NCBI RefSeq assembly: GCF_008119665.1 | Contig: NZ_CP043046.1 | Location: 5,146,001-5,210,000 of the forward strand | DNA length: 64,000 nucleotides | Reading direction: 5' to 3' | Source of the DNA: Pigmentiphaga aceris | GTDB taxonomy: Bacteria; Pseudomonadota; Gammaproteobacteria; Burkholderiales; Burkholderiaceae_B | Part shown: piece after piece, positions 44,236 through 53,937 of the stretch | Layout: each line of letters opens with the position of its first letter | How positions within the stretch are numbered: the first letter of the stretch is position 1 | The notes under the pieces: model-generated | What the model was told of the DNA's origin: nothing | Databases searched by the model: none | Seen by the model: only the letters and a program-made list of their open reading frames with translations | Made by a program: the position numbers and the translations under genes

Positions 44236-46440
44236 TCAATACTGCATGCGCAGATTCAGCATCACGTTGCGCGGCGCGCCATACCAGCCCTGCGTGTACA
44301 TCCCGATCTGCGAGTAGTACTTCTTGTCGAACACGTTGTTCAGGTTCAGGCTGGCCGACACCTTGGGCGTGAACTGATAGCGTGCCATCAGATCGACCAG
44401 CGCATAGGCGCTCTGCTCGACACGCACACGTTGGTTGGCCGGTGCGGTCACGGTCTGGTACATGCGGCTCTGCCAGCGCACGCCCCCGCCTACCGTCAGA
44501 TTTTCCAGGGCACCGGGCATCCGATAAGTGGTGTAAAGCTTCACCAGACTGCGCGGGTGCGAGGTATTGATGGGTGCACCGAGCGCATCTTTGGCAGTGA
44601 AGCTGGTGTAGCTTGCCGCCACGTTCCAGCCTCGGGCAAGTTCGCCGCCCACTTCCAGATCGAAGCCTTCGACCTTGGCCCCTGACACCGCGCGGAAGGC
44701 TTGGCTGCCTGGCACGTTCACTACCTGCACGCCCGGCAAGGCTTCTGCCAGATTGTTCTGGCGAGTCTGGAAAATCGCCGCCGAGGCGTTTATTCGGTTA
44801 TCCAGATAGCTGCCCTTGATCCCCAGCTCATAACTCTTGCCGGTGATCGGATCGAGGATGTCGCCATCGGGCGTGCGTGCATTCTGCGGTTTGAAAATCT
44901 CGGTGTAGCTGGCGTAGGCCGTGTGTTGGCGATCAATGTCGTAGACCAGCCCAGCGTATGGCGTGACCTCGTTGCGATAGCGGTATTCCCGGCTGGTGCC
45001 GAAGTAGTTCTGGCTGGTCTTCCAGTTGCTTACGCGTGCCCCCACAATCAGGTGCAGCGGATCGGCCAGCGAGAATCGGCCCACTGCGTAGGTGCCGGTC
45101 TGGCGATTTCGGGTGGTGTCGCCCTGGGTGGGTGTGTCGGACCAACCCGGTGCGGCCACCTGGTCAGCACGCCAGTTGAAGTAGCTGCCGATCACCGGGG
45201 TGCTCAACGCAGGGTAGCTGGGCAGGTCCAGGTCGTCGTCCACGCTCATCCAGCCAAACGACAGTTCATGCTGACGGCCGAACAGGCCAACCGGGCCGGA
45301 CAAGGTTGCGTGCAAGGCGTCGCGGCTCAGGTCACCGTCGTAAAGCGGTGCGCTGGCTCGATTGGTCATGGCACCCGTCTGGCGGTCGACAAAACCGCTG
45401 CGATACAGGTGTCGCATGAACATGTCGGTTTCGCTGTGGCTGTAGGCAAAGCGTGCGTTCCAACGATTTTCCAACCGGTGATTGAGGTCCAGGAAGACCG
45501 TGCGCGTTTCAGTGTCAGCTTTCGCCCAGCCTGCGTTGTTCGATGCAGAGCGGTCAAAATTGGTGCGGGTGCCATCGGTATAGAACAGCGGGAAGCCGCT
45601 GCCAAAACCGTCGTTGACCGATCGTTGATAGATCAGGCCACCCGAGAAATCGGTGTTGGGGCCAAGATCGGCGCTGACCACGCCGTACAGGGTTTTGTTG
45701 TGCGTATCGAGCAGCGCCATGTGGCTGCCGACGTCCGAATAGGCAGCCACCATGCGTGCCCGCACGTTGCCGCTTTCGGTCAGCGGCGTGGACACATCGG
45801 CTTCCAGCCGCTTGTAATTCCAGCTACCGACAGACAGCTGCCCCGAGGCCGCAAATTCACGCAACGGTTGCTTGCGCACGAAGTTGATGGCGGCAGACGG
45901 ATTGCCTGCCCCGGTCATCAATCCGGTTGCGCCACGGACGACTTCCACGCGGTCGTAAATGGCCGTGTCGAGATTGCTTTCGCCGAACGCCCAGGGCGAC
46001 AGCACCGGCAAGGTCAGCCCGTCGAACTGGTAGTTGTCGATCGAGAATCCCCGCGCCGAAAACGACAGGCGGTTGGCGTCGTTGCGGGTTGAAGATATGC
46101 CAGGCGCTGCGTCGAGCACATCACCCGTGGTGCGCAAGCCCTGATCCTCAATACGCTGGCGTGTCACGACACTGACCGACTGGGGCGTCTCACGGATCGA
46201 CAAAGGCAAGCCGGTGGCAGTCGCCATTGCTTCGGTGGTGTATGACTGGGTGTGCTCGGTGACGCCAGGGGCAGCCACGCCAGTCACCGTTACCGTGGAA
46301 AGCTGGGCAGCACTGTTGGTGTTGGCTTCTTGGGCCAGGGCAGTGCCTTGGGCAGCACCGGCAAGCAAGGTGGCGTAGACGGCACGAACCAGCGGCCGCA
46401 AAGCGAAACGCGCGTGGCTGGCGCGCAAGGACGTGTTCAT
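44236..46440 (-). CDS. TonB-dependent siderophore receptor
   Basis: A 734-residue outer-membrane receptor. A signal peptide (about residues 1-36, ending ALA) is followed by a TonB-box-like stretch (STVTVTG), the plug domain (about residues 70-180, with RETPQSVSVVTRQRIEDQGL) and a 22-strand beta barrel. It ends in the aromatic-terminated strand NVMLNLRMQY. The plug sequence is that of the ferrichrome/pyoverdine-type group. The ATG at 46440 is preferred over a TTG at 46467. It is transcribed in the same direction as the AraC regulator upstream, its likely controller. Confidence 0.93.
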   Translation of the reverse strand: MNTSLRASHARFALRPLVRAVYATLLAGAAQGTALAQEANTNSAAQLSTVTVTGVAAPGVTEHTQSYTTEAMATATGLPLSIRETPQSVSVVTRQRIEDQGLRTTGDVLDAAPGISSTRNDANRLSFSARGFSIDNYQFDGLTLPVLSPWAFGESNLDTAIYDRVEVVRGATGLMTGAGNPSAAINFVRKQPLREFAASGQLSVGSWNYKRLEADVSTPLTESGNVRARMVAAYSDVGSHMALLDTHNKTLYGVVSADLGPNTDFSGGLIYQRSVNDGFGSGFPLFYTDGTRTNFDRSASNNAGWAKADTETRTVFLDLNHRLENRWNARFAYSHSETDMFMRHLYRSGFVDRQTGAMTNRASAPLYDGDLSRDALHATLSGPVGLFGRQHELSFGWMSVDDDLDLPSYPALSTPVIGSYFNWRADQVAAPGWSDTPTQGDTTRNRQTGTYAVGRFSLADPLHLIVGARVSNWKTSQNYFGTSREYRYRNEVTPYAGLVYDIDRQHTAYASYTEIFKPQNARTPDGDILDPITGKSYELGIKGSYLDNRINASAAIFQTRQNNLAEALPGVQVVNVPGSQAFRAVSGAKVEGFDLEVGGELARGWNVAASYTSFTAKDALGAPINTSHPRSLVKLYTTYRMPGALENLTVGGGVRWQSRMYQTVTAPANQRVRVEQSAYALVDLMARYQFTPKVSASLNLNNVFDKKYYSQIGMYTQGWYGAPRNVMLNLRMQY

Positions 46441-46499
46441 CTCGATGTATTCCAGGAGGCTATGCAATCGAGACGGATTATCTTTTCGCGTCGACCCGC

Positions 46500-47588
46500 C
46501 TATGTATCGGCAAACGCAATCGGGCTATGCGAAACGCCGACATGACTGGGCGGCATGCCGTGCCGCGACCGAAATGCCGTGGCGAAATTGGTGGCGTGCC
46601 GGTAACCCACGTAGTGCGCAGCCTGCTGAACCGTCCAGCCTTGCGCCAGACGTTCACGCGCCACGTCCAGGCGGCGACCGCGCAGCCAATCGAATACCGA
46701 ACACCCGAAGTGAGCGCGAAACTTCGCGCGCAATGTGCTGGGACTCATGCAGGCCAGCTTGGCCAGGTCTTCCAGACGGTGGTCTTCTCCTGGCGCGGCA
46801 TGCAGGCAGGCACGAACACGTTCCAGCAGCCGGCCATCCCGGACCGACAAGGCGGTGGGTCGCGCCGCCATGTCGTCATCAGTGTTGGCCAATGCATGGG
46901 CCAACAGTTGCATGCCGACCCCGTCACGCAACAGACCGTGCAGCGTGCCCTGCCAAGGTTCGGTCAACAGGTTTTCGATGCTGGCGATCAGGTGATCGGG
47001 CACGCTCCAATGGCGCAGGCGCGATCCGCGCATGGCTCGCTCGACACGCTCGGCCAGCTCGTCGTCACCCAACAGATCGGGATGGTAGACCGCCACGTTG
47101 ATGCTGCGCAGCCGCTGACCCGCATGATGCATGGCACCCATGCGAACCGGCTCGCCGCTGGCGGTCTGCACGCCGCCACGGGCCGACAGTGTCAGGTCGT
47201 CGTGCTGTCCCATCTGCAAACGCGCACGGCCGTTCAACAGCACGATACAGGCAAGATGGGGGGCGGCTTGTGCGCTGGATTCGTAATCGTGGCGGACCAG
47301 AATGTCTGACACCAGCAGCGTTGCGCCGCGCGCGATCGTGTGTTCGGTGACCCGCCCTTCGGCAATGCAGACGGATTCCGGACGCCTGCTATCTGCCTTC
47401 AGCCGAGGCAGGCGATAGTGCACCTGGCTGTGACGCCCGAAGTGCTCGAAATCCGCAAGGGTGTACCTGGTGGTGGCAGCGGTGGCAGCAGCGACAGCAG
47501 ACAAGGCAGCACGCTCGGTAGATGGAAACCAAAAAGGTAGCCTGTGAGAATAGCATGCGTTCTCATCAATGAAACTCGGCGTGCACAC
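46500..47588 (-). CDS. PchR-like AraC-family regulator
   Basis: An AraC-type activator whose C-terminal 100 residues carry the two helix-turn-helix motifs (SPSTLRAKFRAHFGCSVFDW; AAHYVGYRHATNFATAFRSR). The N-terminal domain is of the PchR type, which senses ferric siderophores. The frame opens with a GTG at 47588, but a Fur-like palindrome (47545-47565) and a terminator sit there. The real start is probably lower, for example a TTG near 47501, giving about 333 residues. It lies upstream of a siderophore receptor gene. Confidence 0.85.
   Translation of the reverse strand: MCTPSFIDENACYSHRLPFWFPSTERAALSAVAAATAATTRYTLADFEHFGRHSQVHYRLPRLKADSRRPESVCIAEGRVTEHTIARGATLLVSDILVRHDYESSAQAAPHLACIVLLNGRARLQMGQHDDLTLSARGGVQTASGEPVRMGAMHHAGQRLRSINVAVYHPDLLGDDELAERVERAMRGSRLRHWSVPDHLIASIENLLTEPWQGTLHGLLRDGVGMQLLAHALANTDDDMAARPTALSVRDGRLLERVRACLHAAPGEDHRLEDLAKLACMSPSTLRAKFRAHFGCSVFDWLRGRRLDVARERLAQGWTVQQAAHYVGYRHATNFATAFRSRHGMPPSHVGVSHSPIAFADT
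47545..47565. promoter_or_regulatory. Fur-box-like palindrome before the AraC gene
   Basis: TGAGAA, 9 bp, TTCTCA: a perfect 6-bp inverted repeat within a 21-bp element of Fur-box size. Only the arms resemble the classical GATAAT consensus. The siderophore-related genes next to it make iron control plausible. Confidence 0.45.
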
Positions 47589-47591
47589 AAC

Positions 47592-47635
47592 AAAAAAGGG
47601 GCTGAATCCGGTGCAATACCGAGTTCAACCCCCTG
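47592..47635 (-). terminator. Intrinsic terminator of the acid-sugar operon
   Basis: Read on the minus strand, an imperfect hairpin with a GGGG/CCCC base ends in TTTTTT (AAAAAA at 47592-47597 on the plus strand). It follows denD, the last gene of the operon. Confidence 0.8.
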
Positions 47636-47710
47636 CTTCACCAACCGACGCCACCACACCAACCTGTGGATCGGTTCAGGGCCGACTTATCGTCGGCACC
47701 TGTTGGTATA

Positions 47711-48703
47711 TCAGCCCTTCACCGCCTGCGGATTGTCCGTCATGTACTGACGCACGATGCTGCGGAAATCGTTGTCGGGCTTCAAGCCCAGCTTCAGGCT
47801 GCGGCCAGCCTCGAAGCGCGCCGGCCATGCGCCGACAATCGCGGCGATTGCCGGGTTGGCCTCGAAGCGCACCCGTGCCACGGCGTCCGCGCCGCCTTCA
47901 GCAGCCAGCGCATCCAGCATTTCCTGCACGCTGACCGTAATGGCCGGCAGGTTCAGTGCCGTGCGGCCACCGAAGTCTTCGCGCGATGCTTCGAACACCG
48001 CGATCAGGCCTTCGATGGTCGATGCCGGCGACGACAGCGCCACGCGCGTGTCGGCCGATACCGGGCACACCGATTCCACACCAGCCAGCGGCTCGCGGAT
48101 GATGCCCGACAGGAAGCTGGACGCAGCACCGTTCGGACGACCCGGACGCACCGACACCGTCATCAGACGTGCCGTGCGGCCGTCGATGAAGCCCTTGCGG
48201 GTGTAATCGGCCACCAGCTGTTCGCAAATGAACTTGTGAATGCCGTAGGACGATTGCGGCGTGGGCAGCGTGTTGTCACGCACCACTTCCGGCAAAGCCA
48301 AGGCAGCATCGCTGCCGAACACGGCCACCGAGCTTGCGAACACCAGGCGTGCGGCCTTGCCGCCTGCCGTGGTTTGCGCACGCAAGGCGTCGAGCAAGGC
48401 ACGCGTGGTATCCAGATTGGAACGCAGGCCCAGATCGAAGTCGGTTTCGCATTCGGCCGAGACGGCCGACGCCAGGTGAAACACGCCGTCGAACCCTTCC
48501 TTGCCCAGATCGGCGGCCTGATCCAACAGCGCACCGGTACGCGCTTGCACGCGCGGGTCGGCAGCCAGGTCGGCCGGCGGCGGGAACAGGTCAGCCAGCA
48601 CCAGCGTGGAGATCGTCTGTCCGGCCAGCGTATTGCGGGCCAGCAGCGTGCGCGCCAGACGCGCTCCCAGGAAACCGGCACCGCCGGTGATCAGCAACTT
48701 CAT
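47711..48703 (-). CDS. denD: D-erythronate dehydrogenase
   Basis: A 330-residue short-chain/extended epimerase-type dehydrogenase. The NAD-binding motif GGAGFLG (about residues 7-13) and the catalytic Tyr-x-x-x-Lys in SSYGIHKF (about residues 150-157) are intact. DenD oxidises D-erythronate at C2 in the pathway with OtnI, OtnK and OtnC, all in this operon. It is separated from the MFS gene by 12 bp and is followed by the terminator. Confidence 0.88.
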   Translation of the reverse strand: MKLLITGGAGFLGARLARTLLARNTLAGQTISTLVLADLFPPPADLAADPRVQARTGALLDQAADLGKEGFDGVFHLASAVSAECETDFDLGLRSNLDTTRALLDALRAQTTAGGKAARLVFASSVAVFGSDAALALPEVVRDNTLPTPQSSYGIHKFICEQLVADYTRKGFIDGRTARLMTVSVRPGRPNGAASSFLSGIIREPLAGVESVCPVSADTRVALSSPASTIEGLIAVFEASREDFGGRTALNLPAITVSVQEMLDALAAEGGADAVARVRFEANPAIAAIVGAWPARFEAGRSLKLGLKPDNDFRSIVRQYMTDNPQAVKG

Positions 48704-48715
48704 GGAATGCTTCCT

Positions 48716-50023
48716 TTAACGATTGACCAGCTTGGCGGGGGTCAGGTAGATCAGCACAGCGCCAACCAGCAGAACAGCCGCGAGCAGATACATGCCCGAC
48801 GCGGTGCTTTGCGTCAGGTCCTTCAGATAACCGATGAGGTAGGGGCTGACGAAACCGGCGAGGTTACCCACCGAGTTGATCATTGCAATACCCACGGCAG
48901 CAGCAGCGCCCGACAGGAAAGCGGTCGGCAGCGACCAGAACAGCGGCGAGCACGTCAACACGCCTGCCGCAGCAATCGACAGCGCGATCACCGACACCAC
49001 GGTGTTGCCTGCGAACGAGGCCACGATGGCGAAGCTGACTGCTGCGGCAACGGCCGGGACGATCAAGTGCCAGCGACGTTCACGATGCTTGTCCGAGCTG
49101 CGACCGATGATGTTCATGACGACCACCGCCACCAGGAACGGAATCGCGCTGATCATGCCGATCTTCAGGTTACCGGTGATGCCCGATGCCTTGATGAACG
49201 TCGGCATCCAGAAGGTCAGCGCGTACTGGCCCATCACGATGCAGAAGTAGATGCCGCACATGGCCCACACGCGGCCGCTTTTCAGCAAGGAACCGAACGA
49301 CTGGTTCGACTCGGTGTGCTTCTGGTCTGCGGCAACTTCGGCTTCCAGCAGCTGCATTTCGTTTTCGGTCAGCCACTTGGCGTCACGAATACCATTGCGC
49401 AAGATGAACAGCACCATGATGCCGACGATCACGGCCGGAATGGCCTCGATCACGAACATCCACTGCCAGCCTGCCATGCCCTTGACGCCTGCGAAGGTGT
49501 CCATGATCCAGCCCGACAACGGGTTGCCGAAAATGCCGGCAATCGGAATGGCCGACATGAACAGCGCCACGATGCGTGCACGGCGATGCGCCGGGTACCA
49601 GTAGGTCAGGTACAGGATGATGCCGGGGTAGAAGCCGGCTTCGGCTGCGCCCAACAGGAAGCGCGCGATGTAGAACTGCGTCGGCGTTTCAACGAACATG
49701 AAGCAGCCAGAGATCAAGCCCCAGGTGATCATGATGCGGGCGATCCAGACCCGCGCGCCAACGCGGTGCAGGAACGCATTGCTGGGCACTTCAAAGAAGA
49801 AGTAGCCGATGAAGAACAAGCCTGCGCCCAGGCCGAACACGGTTTCCGAGAAGCCCAGGTCTTGCGACATCTGGAGCTTGGCGAAACCCACGTTCACGCG
49901 GTCAAGATAAGCAACCACGTAGCAAAGCATGATGAAAGGGACGATGCGCCAGAAAACCTTGCTATAGGCTTTCTCTAACGGGGTATCTTTCCCCGTTGCG
50001 AGCGTCGGTGCATGGGTCGACAT
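48716..50023 (-). CDS. MFS transporter, anion:cation symporter (ACS) family
   Basis: A 435-residue transporter with 12 predicted membrane helices. The ACS-type start (FIMLCYVVAYLDRVNVGFAK, about residues 29-48) and the conserved G-AEAGFYPG segment (about residues 117-125) are present. ACS members import carboxylated sugars such as tartrate and galactarate. Its place inside the otn/den operon points to threonate and erythronate as substrates. The ATG at 50023 has GGAGAG upstream. Confidence 0.9.
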   Translation of the reverse strand: MSTHAPTLATGKDTPLEKAYSKVFWRIVPFIMLCYVVAYLDRVNVGFAKLQMSQDLGFSETVFGLGAGLFFIGYFFFEVPSNAFLHRVGARVWIARIMITWGLISGCFMFVETPTQFYIARFLLGAAEAGFYPGIILYLTYWYPAHRRARIVALFMSAIPIAGIFGNPLSGWIMDTFAGVKGMAGWQWMFVIEAIPAVIVGIMVLFILRNGIRDAKWLTENEMQLLEAEVAADQKHTESNQSFGSLLKSGRVWAMCGIYFCIVMGQYALTFWMPTFIKASGITGNLKIGMISAIPFLVAVVVMNIIGRSSDKHRERRWHLIVPAVAAAVSFAIVASFAGNTVVSVIALSIAAAGVLTCSPLFWSLPTAFLSGAAAAVGIAMINSVGNLAGFVSPYLIGYLKDLTQSTASGMYLLAAVLLVGAVLIYLTPAKLVNR

Positions 50024-50139
50024 TGGGTAACTCTCCGTTCTTCGCGCCATCGTGTCGTGGCGCTTTTCTATCGTTGGCCCGTTTCCGGGCGGGTGGGTTG
50101 CCTCAGCGCGTCAAGCGCCGATAGCGGGAAACGGGGCGT

Positions 50140-50943
50140 TCAGCTGGCGCGCGGGTTGGCGCGATAAGGCGCAAACCACTCCAGGCCGGCAGAGGTGCCA
50201 GCGCGCGGGCGGTACTCACCGCCGATGTGACCGTCAAAGCCAAGCTCGTCGATCAGCGCGAACAGGTACGGGTAGTTCAGTTCGCCGCCCGACGGTTCGT
50301 GGCGTTCAGGCACGCTGGCAATCTGCAGGTGGCCGACGCGACCGGTAGGCAGGTATTGGCGCAGCTTCATGGCCAGGTCGCCTTCGACGATCTGGCAGTG
50401 ATACAAGTCCATCTGCACTTTCAGGTTCGACGCGCCAACGTCGGTGACGACGGCGTGGGCCTGATCCTGACGATTCAGGAAGAAGTTGGGCATGTCACGG
50501 GTGTTGATCGGCTCGATCAGCACGTCGATGCCGATGGACGCCGCCTGCTGTGCAGCCCAGCTCAGGTTTTCCAGATAGACATCACGCAGTGCAGCGGCGT
50601 CGACGCCAGCGGGCTTCAAGCCAGCCATGACATGCACGCGCGGGCTCTTCAGTGCCTGCACGTAAGGCAAGGCACGCTCGGTAAAGTCACGACGGAACTC
50701 GTCCTGACGACCCGGCAGGCACGCAATACCACGCTCGCCCGCATCCCAGTCTCCCGGGGGTGCGTTGAACAGGACTTGCTTGAGACCGTTATCAGAAAGG
50801 CGCGTAGCCAGTTCCTGGGCGCTGTACGCGTACGGGAACAGGTATTCCACGGCATCGAAACCATCGGCTGCCGCGGCCGCGAAGCGGTCGAGGAAGTCGT
50901 GTTCCGGGTACATCATGGTCAGGTTGGCAGCAAAACGAGGCAT
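50140..50943 (-). CDS. otnI: 2-oxo-tetronate isomerase (hydroxypyruvate isomerase family)
   Basis: A 267-residue TIM-barrel isomerase of the Hyi/OtnI family ([20 protein letters not shown] at the N-terminus, [14 protein letters not shown] at about residue 145, and a metal-site Glu/His/Asp set through the barrel). It converts 2-oxo-tetronate to 3-oxo-tetronate. The ATG at 50943 has GGAGG. A 116-bp gap separates it from the transporter gene. Confidence 0.88.
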   Translation of the reverse strand: MPRFAANLTMMYPEHDFLDRFAAAAADGFDAVEYLFPYAYSAQELATRLSDNGLKQVLFNAPPGDWDAGERGIACLPGRQDEFRRDFTERALPYVQALKSPRVHVMAGLKPAGVDAAALRDVYLENLSWAAQQAASIGIDVLIEPINTRDMPNFFLNRQDQAHAVVTDVGASNLKVQMDLYHCQIVEGDLAMKLRQYLPTGRVGHLQIASVPERHEPSGGELNYPYLFALIDELGFDGHIGGEYRPRAGTSAGLEWFAPYRANPRAS

Positions 50944-51020
50944 GGAACCTCCAGAAGCAAAGAAATCGGGATGCGGCTGCACACATGCAGCCGCAGGCGT
51001 TCAGAGACAGGCGCTCGGAC

Positions 51021-51716
51021 TCACCAGCGCGCACCAAAGGTGCTGCGCAGTTCGTCGATCTGCGACTCGGACAACGGCGCGGGCTGGGTCAACAACCACA
51101 GGCGCGCGGTCTCCTCCAGCTCTTCCAGCGTGGCCATGGCGGCGGCTGGTGTGTCTTGCCACACGTTGGGGCCGAGGCGATCGAGCATCACGGCACGAAT
51201 CGGCGTGCCGGCCGCAAGCGCAGCGGTGATGGTCTGCGCCACAATTTGCGCGGCCGCCGGATCACCTGGACGGTGGTACGGAATCAGCGGCACATGCCCC
51301 ACCTTCATCACGAAGTACGGCGTGATGGGCGGCACGATGTCGGTGTCGCGCCAGACGCCCTTGAGCGTGAGCGCAACCAGGTGCGTGCTGTGGGTATGGA
51401 TCACGCAGCGCGCATCCGCGTCGGCACCGTAGATCTGGCGGTGCAGGGCCAGCGTCTTGCTGGCGCGATCGCCGCTCAGCTGGGTGCCGTCGGCAGCCAC
51501 ATGCGCAATGCGTGCCGGTTCCAGCAGCCCCATGCACGCGTCAGTGGGCGTGATCAGGAAGCTGCCATCGACCAGGCGCACACTGATGTTGCCGGCTGTG
51601 GCGTGGACATATCCACGATCGAACAGCGAACGCCCCACGCGGCAGATTTCATCGCGGGCAGCTGCCTCATTCATGAAAGGCACCGTGCCGGCTGCCAACT
51701 GCACAGACGCGTTCAC
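51021..51716 (-). CDS. otnC: 3-oxo-tetronate 4-phosphate decarboxylase
   Basis: A class II aldolase/adducin-family enzyme. The HATAGNISVRL segment (about residues 41-51) and the zinc-ligand motif IHTHSTH (about residues 108-114) are typical. It decarboxylates 3-oxo-tetronate 4-phosphate to dihydroxyacetone phosphate. The GTG at 51716 overlaps the otnK stop and gives 231 residues. The ATG at 51674 gives 217 residues, closer to the family mean, and is the alternative. Confidence 0.9.
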   Translation of the reverse strand: MNASVQLAAGTVPFMNEAAARDEICRVGRSLFDRGYVHATAGNISVRLVDGSFLITPTDACMGLLEPARIAHVAADGTQLSGDRASKTLALHRQIYGADADARCVIHTHSTHLVALTLKGVWRDTDIVPPITPYFVMKVGHVPLIPYHRPGDPAAAQIVAQTITAALAAGTPIRAVMLDRLGPNVWQDTPAAAMATLEELEETARLWLLTQPAPLSESQIDELRSTFGARW

Positions 51717-52996
51717 GCAAGCACCGCGAAGGATTTGGTGAAGAAGTCGTCGGTACCGAAGTTGCCCGACTTCAAGGTGATGTGCACGGCACCCGCCGGG
51801 GCCACCGGGCTGGGGGCATGGCACCATGGCACACCCGGGTCGATCTGCGCGCCGATCTGCAGGCGCGTGATGTCCAGGGCCTGCACGCATGCGCCAGAGG
51901 TTTCGCCACCGGCAACCACCAGACGGCCCACGCCACGCTCGACCAAGCCGCGCACGACGGCGGCCAGTGCGTGTTCCACCATGGCTCCGGCATCACCCAC
52001 GCCCAGCTTGGCTTGCACCGCTTTCACGGCACCGGCTTCGGCGGTGGAATACACCAGCACGGGTTCGGTCGCGATCAAGGGCTCGGCCCAGGTCAGCACT
52101 TCCGCCACTACGTCTTCGCCGTTGGCCAGACGCATCGGGTCCAGCGCGTAGGCCTTGCCGCCGTTGTCGATGAAGTGCTTCACCTGACGATTGGTCGCCA
52201 GCGAGCAGCTGCCCGACACGATGGCGCGCAAGCCGTCAGCCTTGGGCAATTCAGCGGCGCGGGCATCGGCCTGCAAGCCCCAGTTCTGCGGCAGGCCGAT
52301 GGCCACACCGGAACCTGCGGTCAACAGGGGCAGGCTCGACAAGGCCGGGCCCATGCGAACCAGGTCTTCATTGGAGATGGCATCCACCACGGCCAGGCTC
52401 ACGCCCTCTGCACGCAGCGCATCGATGCGGGCACGCACGGCATCTGCACCTTGCGACACGGTGCGGTAGTCGATCAGGCCAACGCGGCGCTTGCACTGCG
52501 CCTGCAATACACGAACCAGATTCGGATCGGTCATCGGCGTCAGCGGATGGTTCTGCATGCCCGATTCGTGCAGCAGCACATCACCCACGAACAGATGGCC
52601 CTTGAACACCGTGCGACCGTTGTCCGGGAAAGCCGGCGTGGCAATCGTGAAATCGGTACCCAGCGCATCCATCAAGGCTTCGGCCACCGGGCCGATGTTG
52701 CCTTCTGCCGTGCTGTCGAAGGTGGAGCAATACTTGAAATAGATTTGCTCGACACCTTGTTCACGCAGCCAGGTCAGGGCAGCCAAGGATTGGTCGATGG
52801 CTTCCTGAGCAGGAATGGTGCGCGATTTCAGCGCCACCACGATGGCATCGGCGTCGATGATGGTGCCGTCGGCGGGCACGCCAATGGTCTGCACCACACG
52901 CATGCCGCTGCGCACCAGGTTGTTGGCCAGATCGGTGGCACCGGTGAAGTCGTCGGCAATGCAGCCCAGCTTCGGTTGTTTCACGATGCTGCTCAT
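51713..52996 (-). CDS. otnK: 3-oxo-tetronate kinase (former DUF1537)
   Basis: A 427-residue kinase of the four-carbon acid-sugar kinase family. The N-terminal CIADDFTGATDLAN motif (about residues 11-24) binds the sugar acid. The C-terminal nucleotide domain has VVAGGETSGACVQAL (about residue 360). It phosphorylates 3-oxo-tetronate at C4. It overlaps both neighbours by 4 bp, so translation is coupled. Confidence 0.93.
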   Translation of the reverse strand: MSSIVKQPKLGCIADDFTGATDLANNLVRSGMRVVQTIGVPADGTIIDADAIVVALKSRTIPAQEAIDQSLAALTWLREQGVEQIYFKYCSTFDSTAEGNIGPVAEALMDALGTDFTIATPAFPDNGRTVFKGHLFVGDVLLHESGMQNHPLTPMTDPNLVRVLQAQCKRRVGLIDYRTVSQGADAVRARIDALRAEGVSLAVVDAISNEDLVRMGPALSSLPLLTAGSGVAIGLPQNWGLQADARAAELPKADGLRAIVSGSCSLATNRQVKHFIDNGGKAYALDPMRLANGEDVVAEVLTWAEPLIATEPVLVYSTAEAGAVKAVQAKLGVGDAGAMVEHALAAVVRGLVERGVGRLVVAGGETSGACVQALDITRLQIGAQIDPGVPWCHAPSPVAPAGAVHITLKSGNFGTDDFFTKSFAVLA

Positions 52997-53937
52997 GCTT
53001 GGCCCTTTGCATCAGCCTTTGCGTCAGCCTTCGCAGCCGGCAGCGTGATGCCCGACAGCTTGGCGTAGTACTTCACCACGGCGGAATCGTCTTCACCGCC
53101 GTAACCGGCCGATGCCGTGCCGATGTACAGCTGATGCGCGGCAGCAGCCAGCGGCAGCGGGAAGGAATACTTGCGCGCGGCATCCAGCACGATGCCCAGG
53201 TCTTTCACGAAGATGTTCACGGCCGACAGCGGCGTATAGTCGCCTTGCAGAATGTGCGGCACGCGGTTCTGGAACATCCAGCTCATGCCGGCCGAATTGC
53301 AGATGACTTCGTACAGCGCTTCCGGGTCGGCACCCGCACGAATGCCCAGCGCCATGCCTTCGCAGGCGGCGGCAATGTGCACACCAGCCAGGTGCTGGTT
53401 GACCATCTTCACGGTCGAGCCCACGCCCGGCTTGTCGCCCAGGCGATAGACCTTGCCCGAGTAGGCTTCCAGCACGTTGCCGGCAGCGGCAAATGCCTCG
53501 GGCGTGCCCGATGCCATCACCGTCATCTGGCCGTCGGCGGCCTTCTTCGCACCGCCCGACACCGGGCCGTCGATCAGGTGAATGCCACGCTCCAGCAGGC
53601 GCTCGGCCCACACCGGCGGCAGAGTCGGATCAACGGTGGCGGCAGTCACCACTACCGAGCCGCTGCGCAGCGAAGAGGCCAATCCGTCTTGGCCGAACAG
53701 CACGTCTTCGGTCTGTGCGGCGTTGACCACCAGCACCAGCACCACGTCGCACTTGGCACCAAGTTCAGCCAGCGACTTGGCCACTTGGCCGCCGCCTGCC
53801 GCGAACTTTTCACCGGCTTCGGCGCGCGGATCGATACCCCAGGTGCTGACACCGGCACGCACGGCCGACAACGCAGCGCCCATGCCCATGGAGCCCAGGC
53901 CGACGACGCCCAGAACTTTGCTGGAGGATTGGCTCAT
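52993..53937 (-). CDS. ltnD: L-threonate dehydrogenase
   Basis: A 314-residue beta-hydroxyacid dehydrogenase. The NAD-binding start VVGLGSMGMGAA (about residues 11-22), the DGPVSGGAKKA substrate loop (about residues 118-128) and the catalytic Lys in GSTVKMVNQHL (about residue 173) are present. LtnD oxidises L-threonate. The C-terminal tail holds a repeated Ala-Lys-Ala-Asp run. AAAGGAAAG precedes the start, which lies inside the end of the gntR gene. Confidence 0.9.
   Translation of the reverse strand: MSQSSSKVLGVVGLGSMGMGAALSAVRAGVSTWGIDPRAEAGEKFAAGGGQVAKSLAELGAKCDVVLVLVVNAAQTEDVLFGQDGLASSLRSGSVVVTAATVDPTLPPVWAERLLERGIHLIDGPVSGGAKKAADGQMTVMASGTPEAFAAAGNVLEAYSGKVYRLGDKPGVGSTVKMVNQHLAGVHIAAACEGMALGIRAGADPEALYEVICNSAGMSWMFQNRVPHILQGDYTPLSAVNIFVKDLGIVLDAARKYSFPLPLAAAAHQLYIGTASAGYGGEDDSAVVKYYAKLSGITLPAAKADAKADAKGQA

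Noticed and set aside
47666..49978. A 770-codon plus-strand frame over denD and the MFS gene
   Set aside because: It is antisense to two recognised genes and His/Gln/Arg-rich, with no protein-like pattern.
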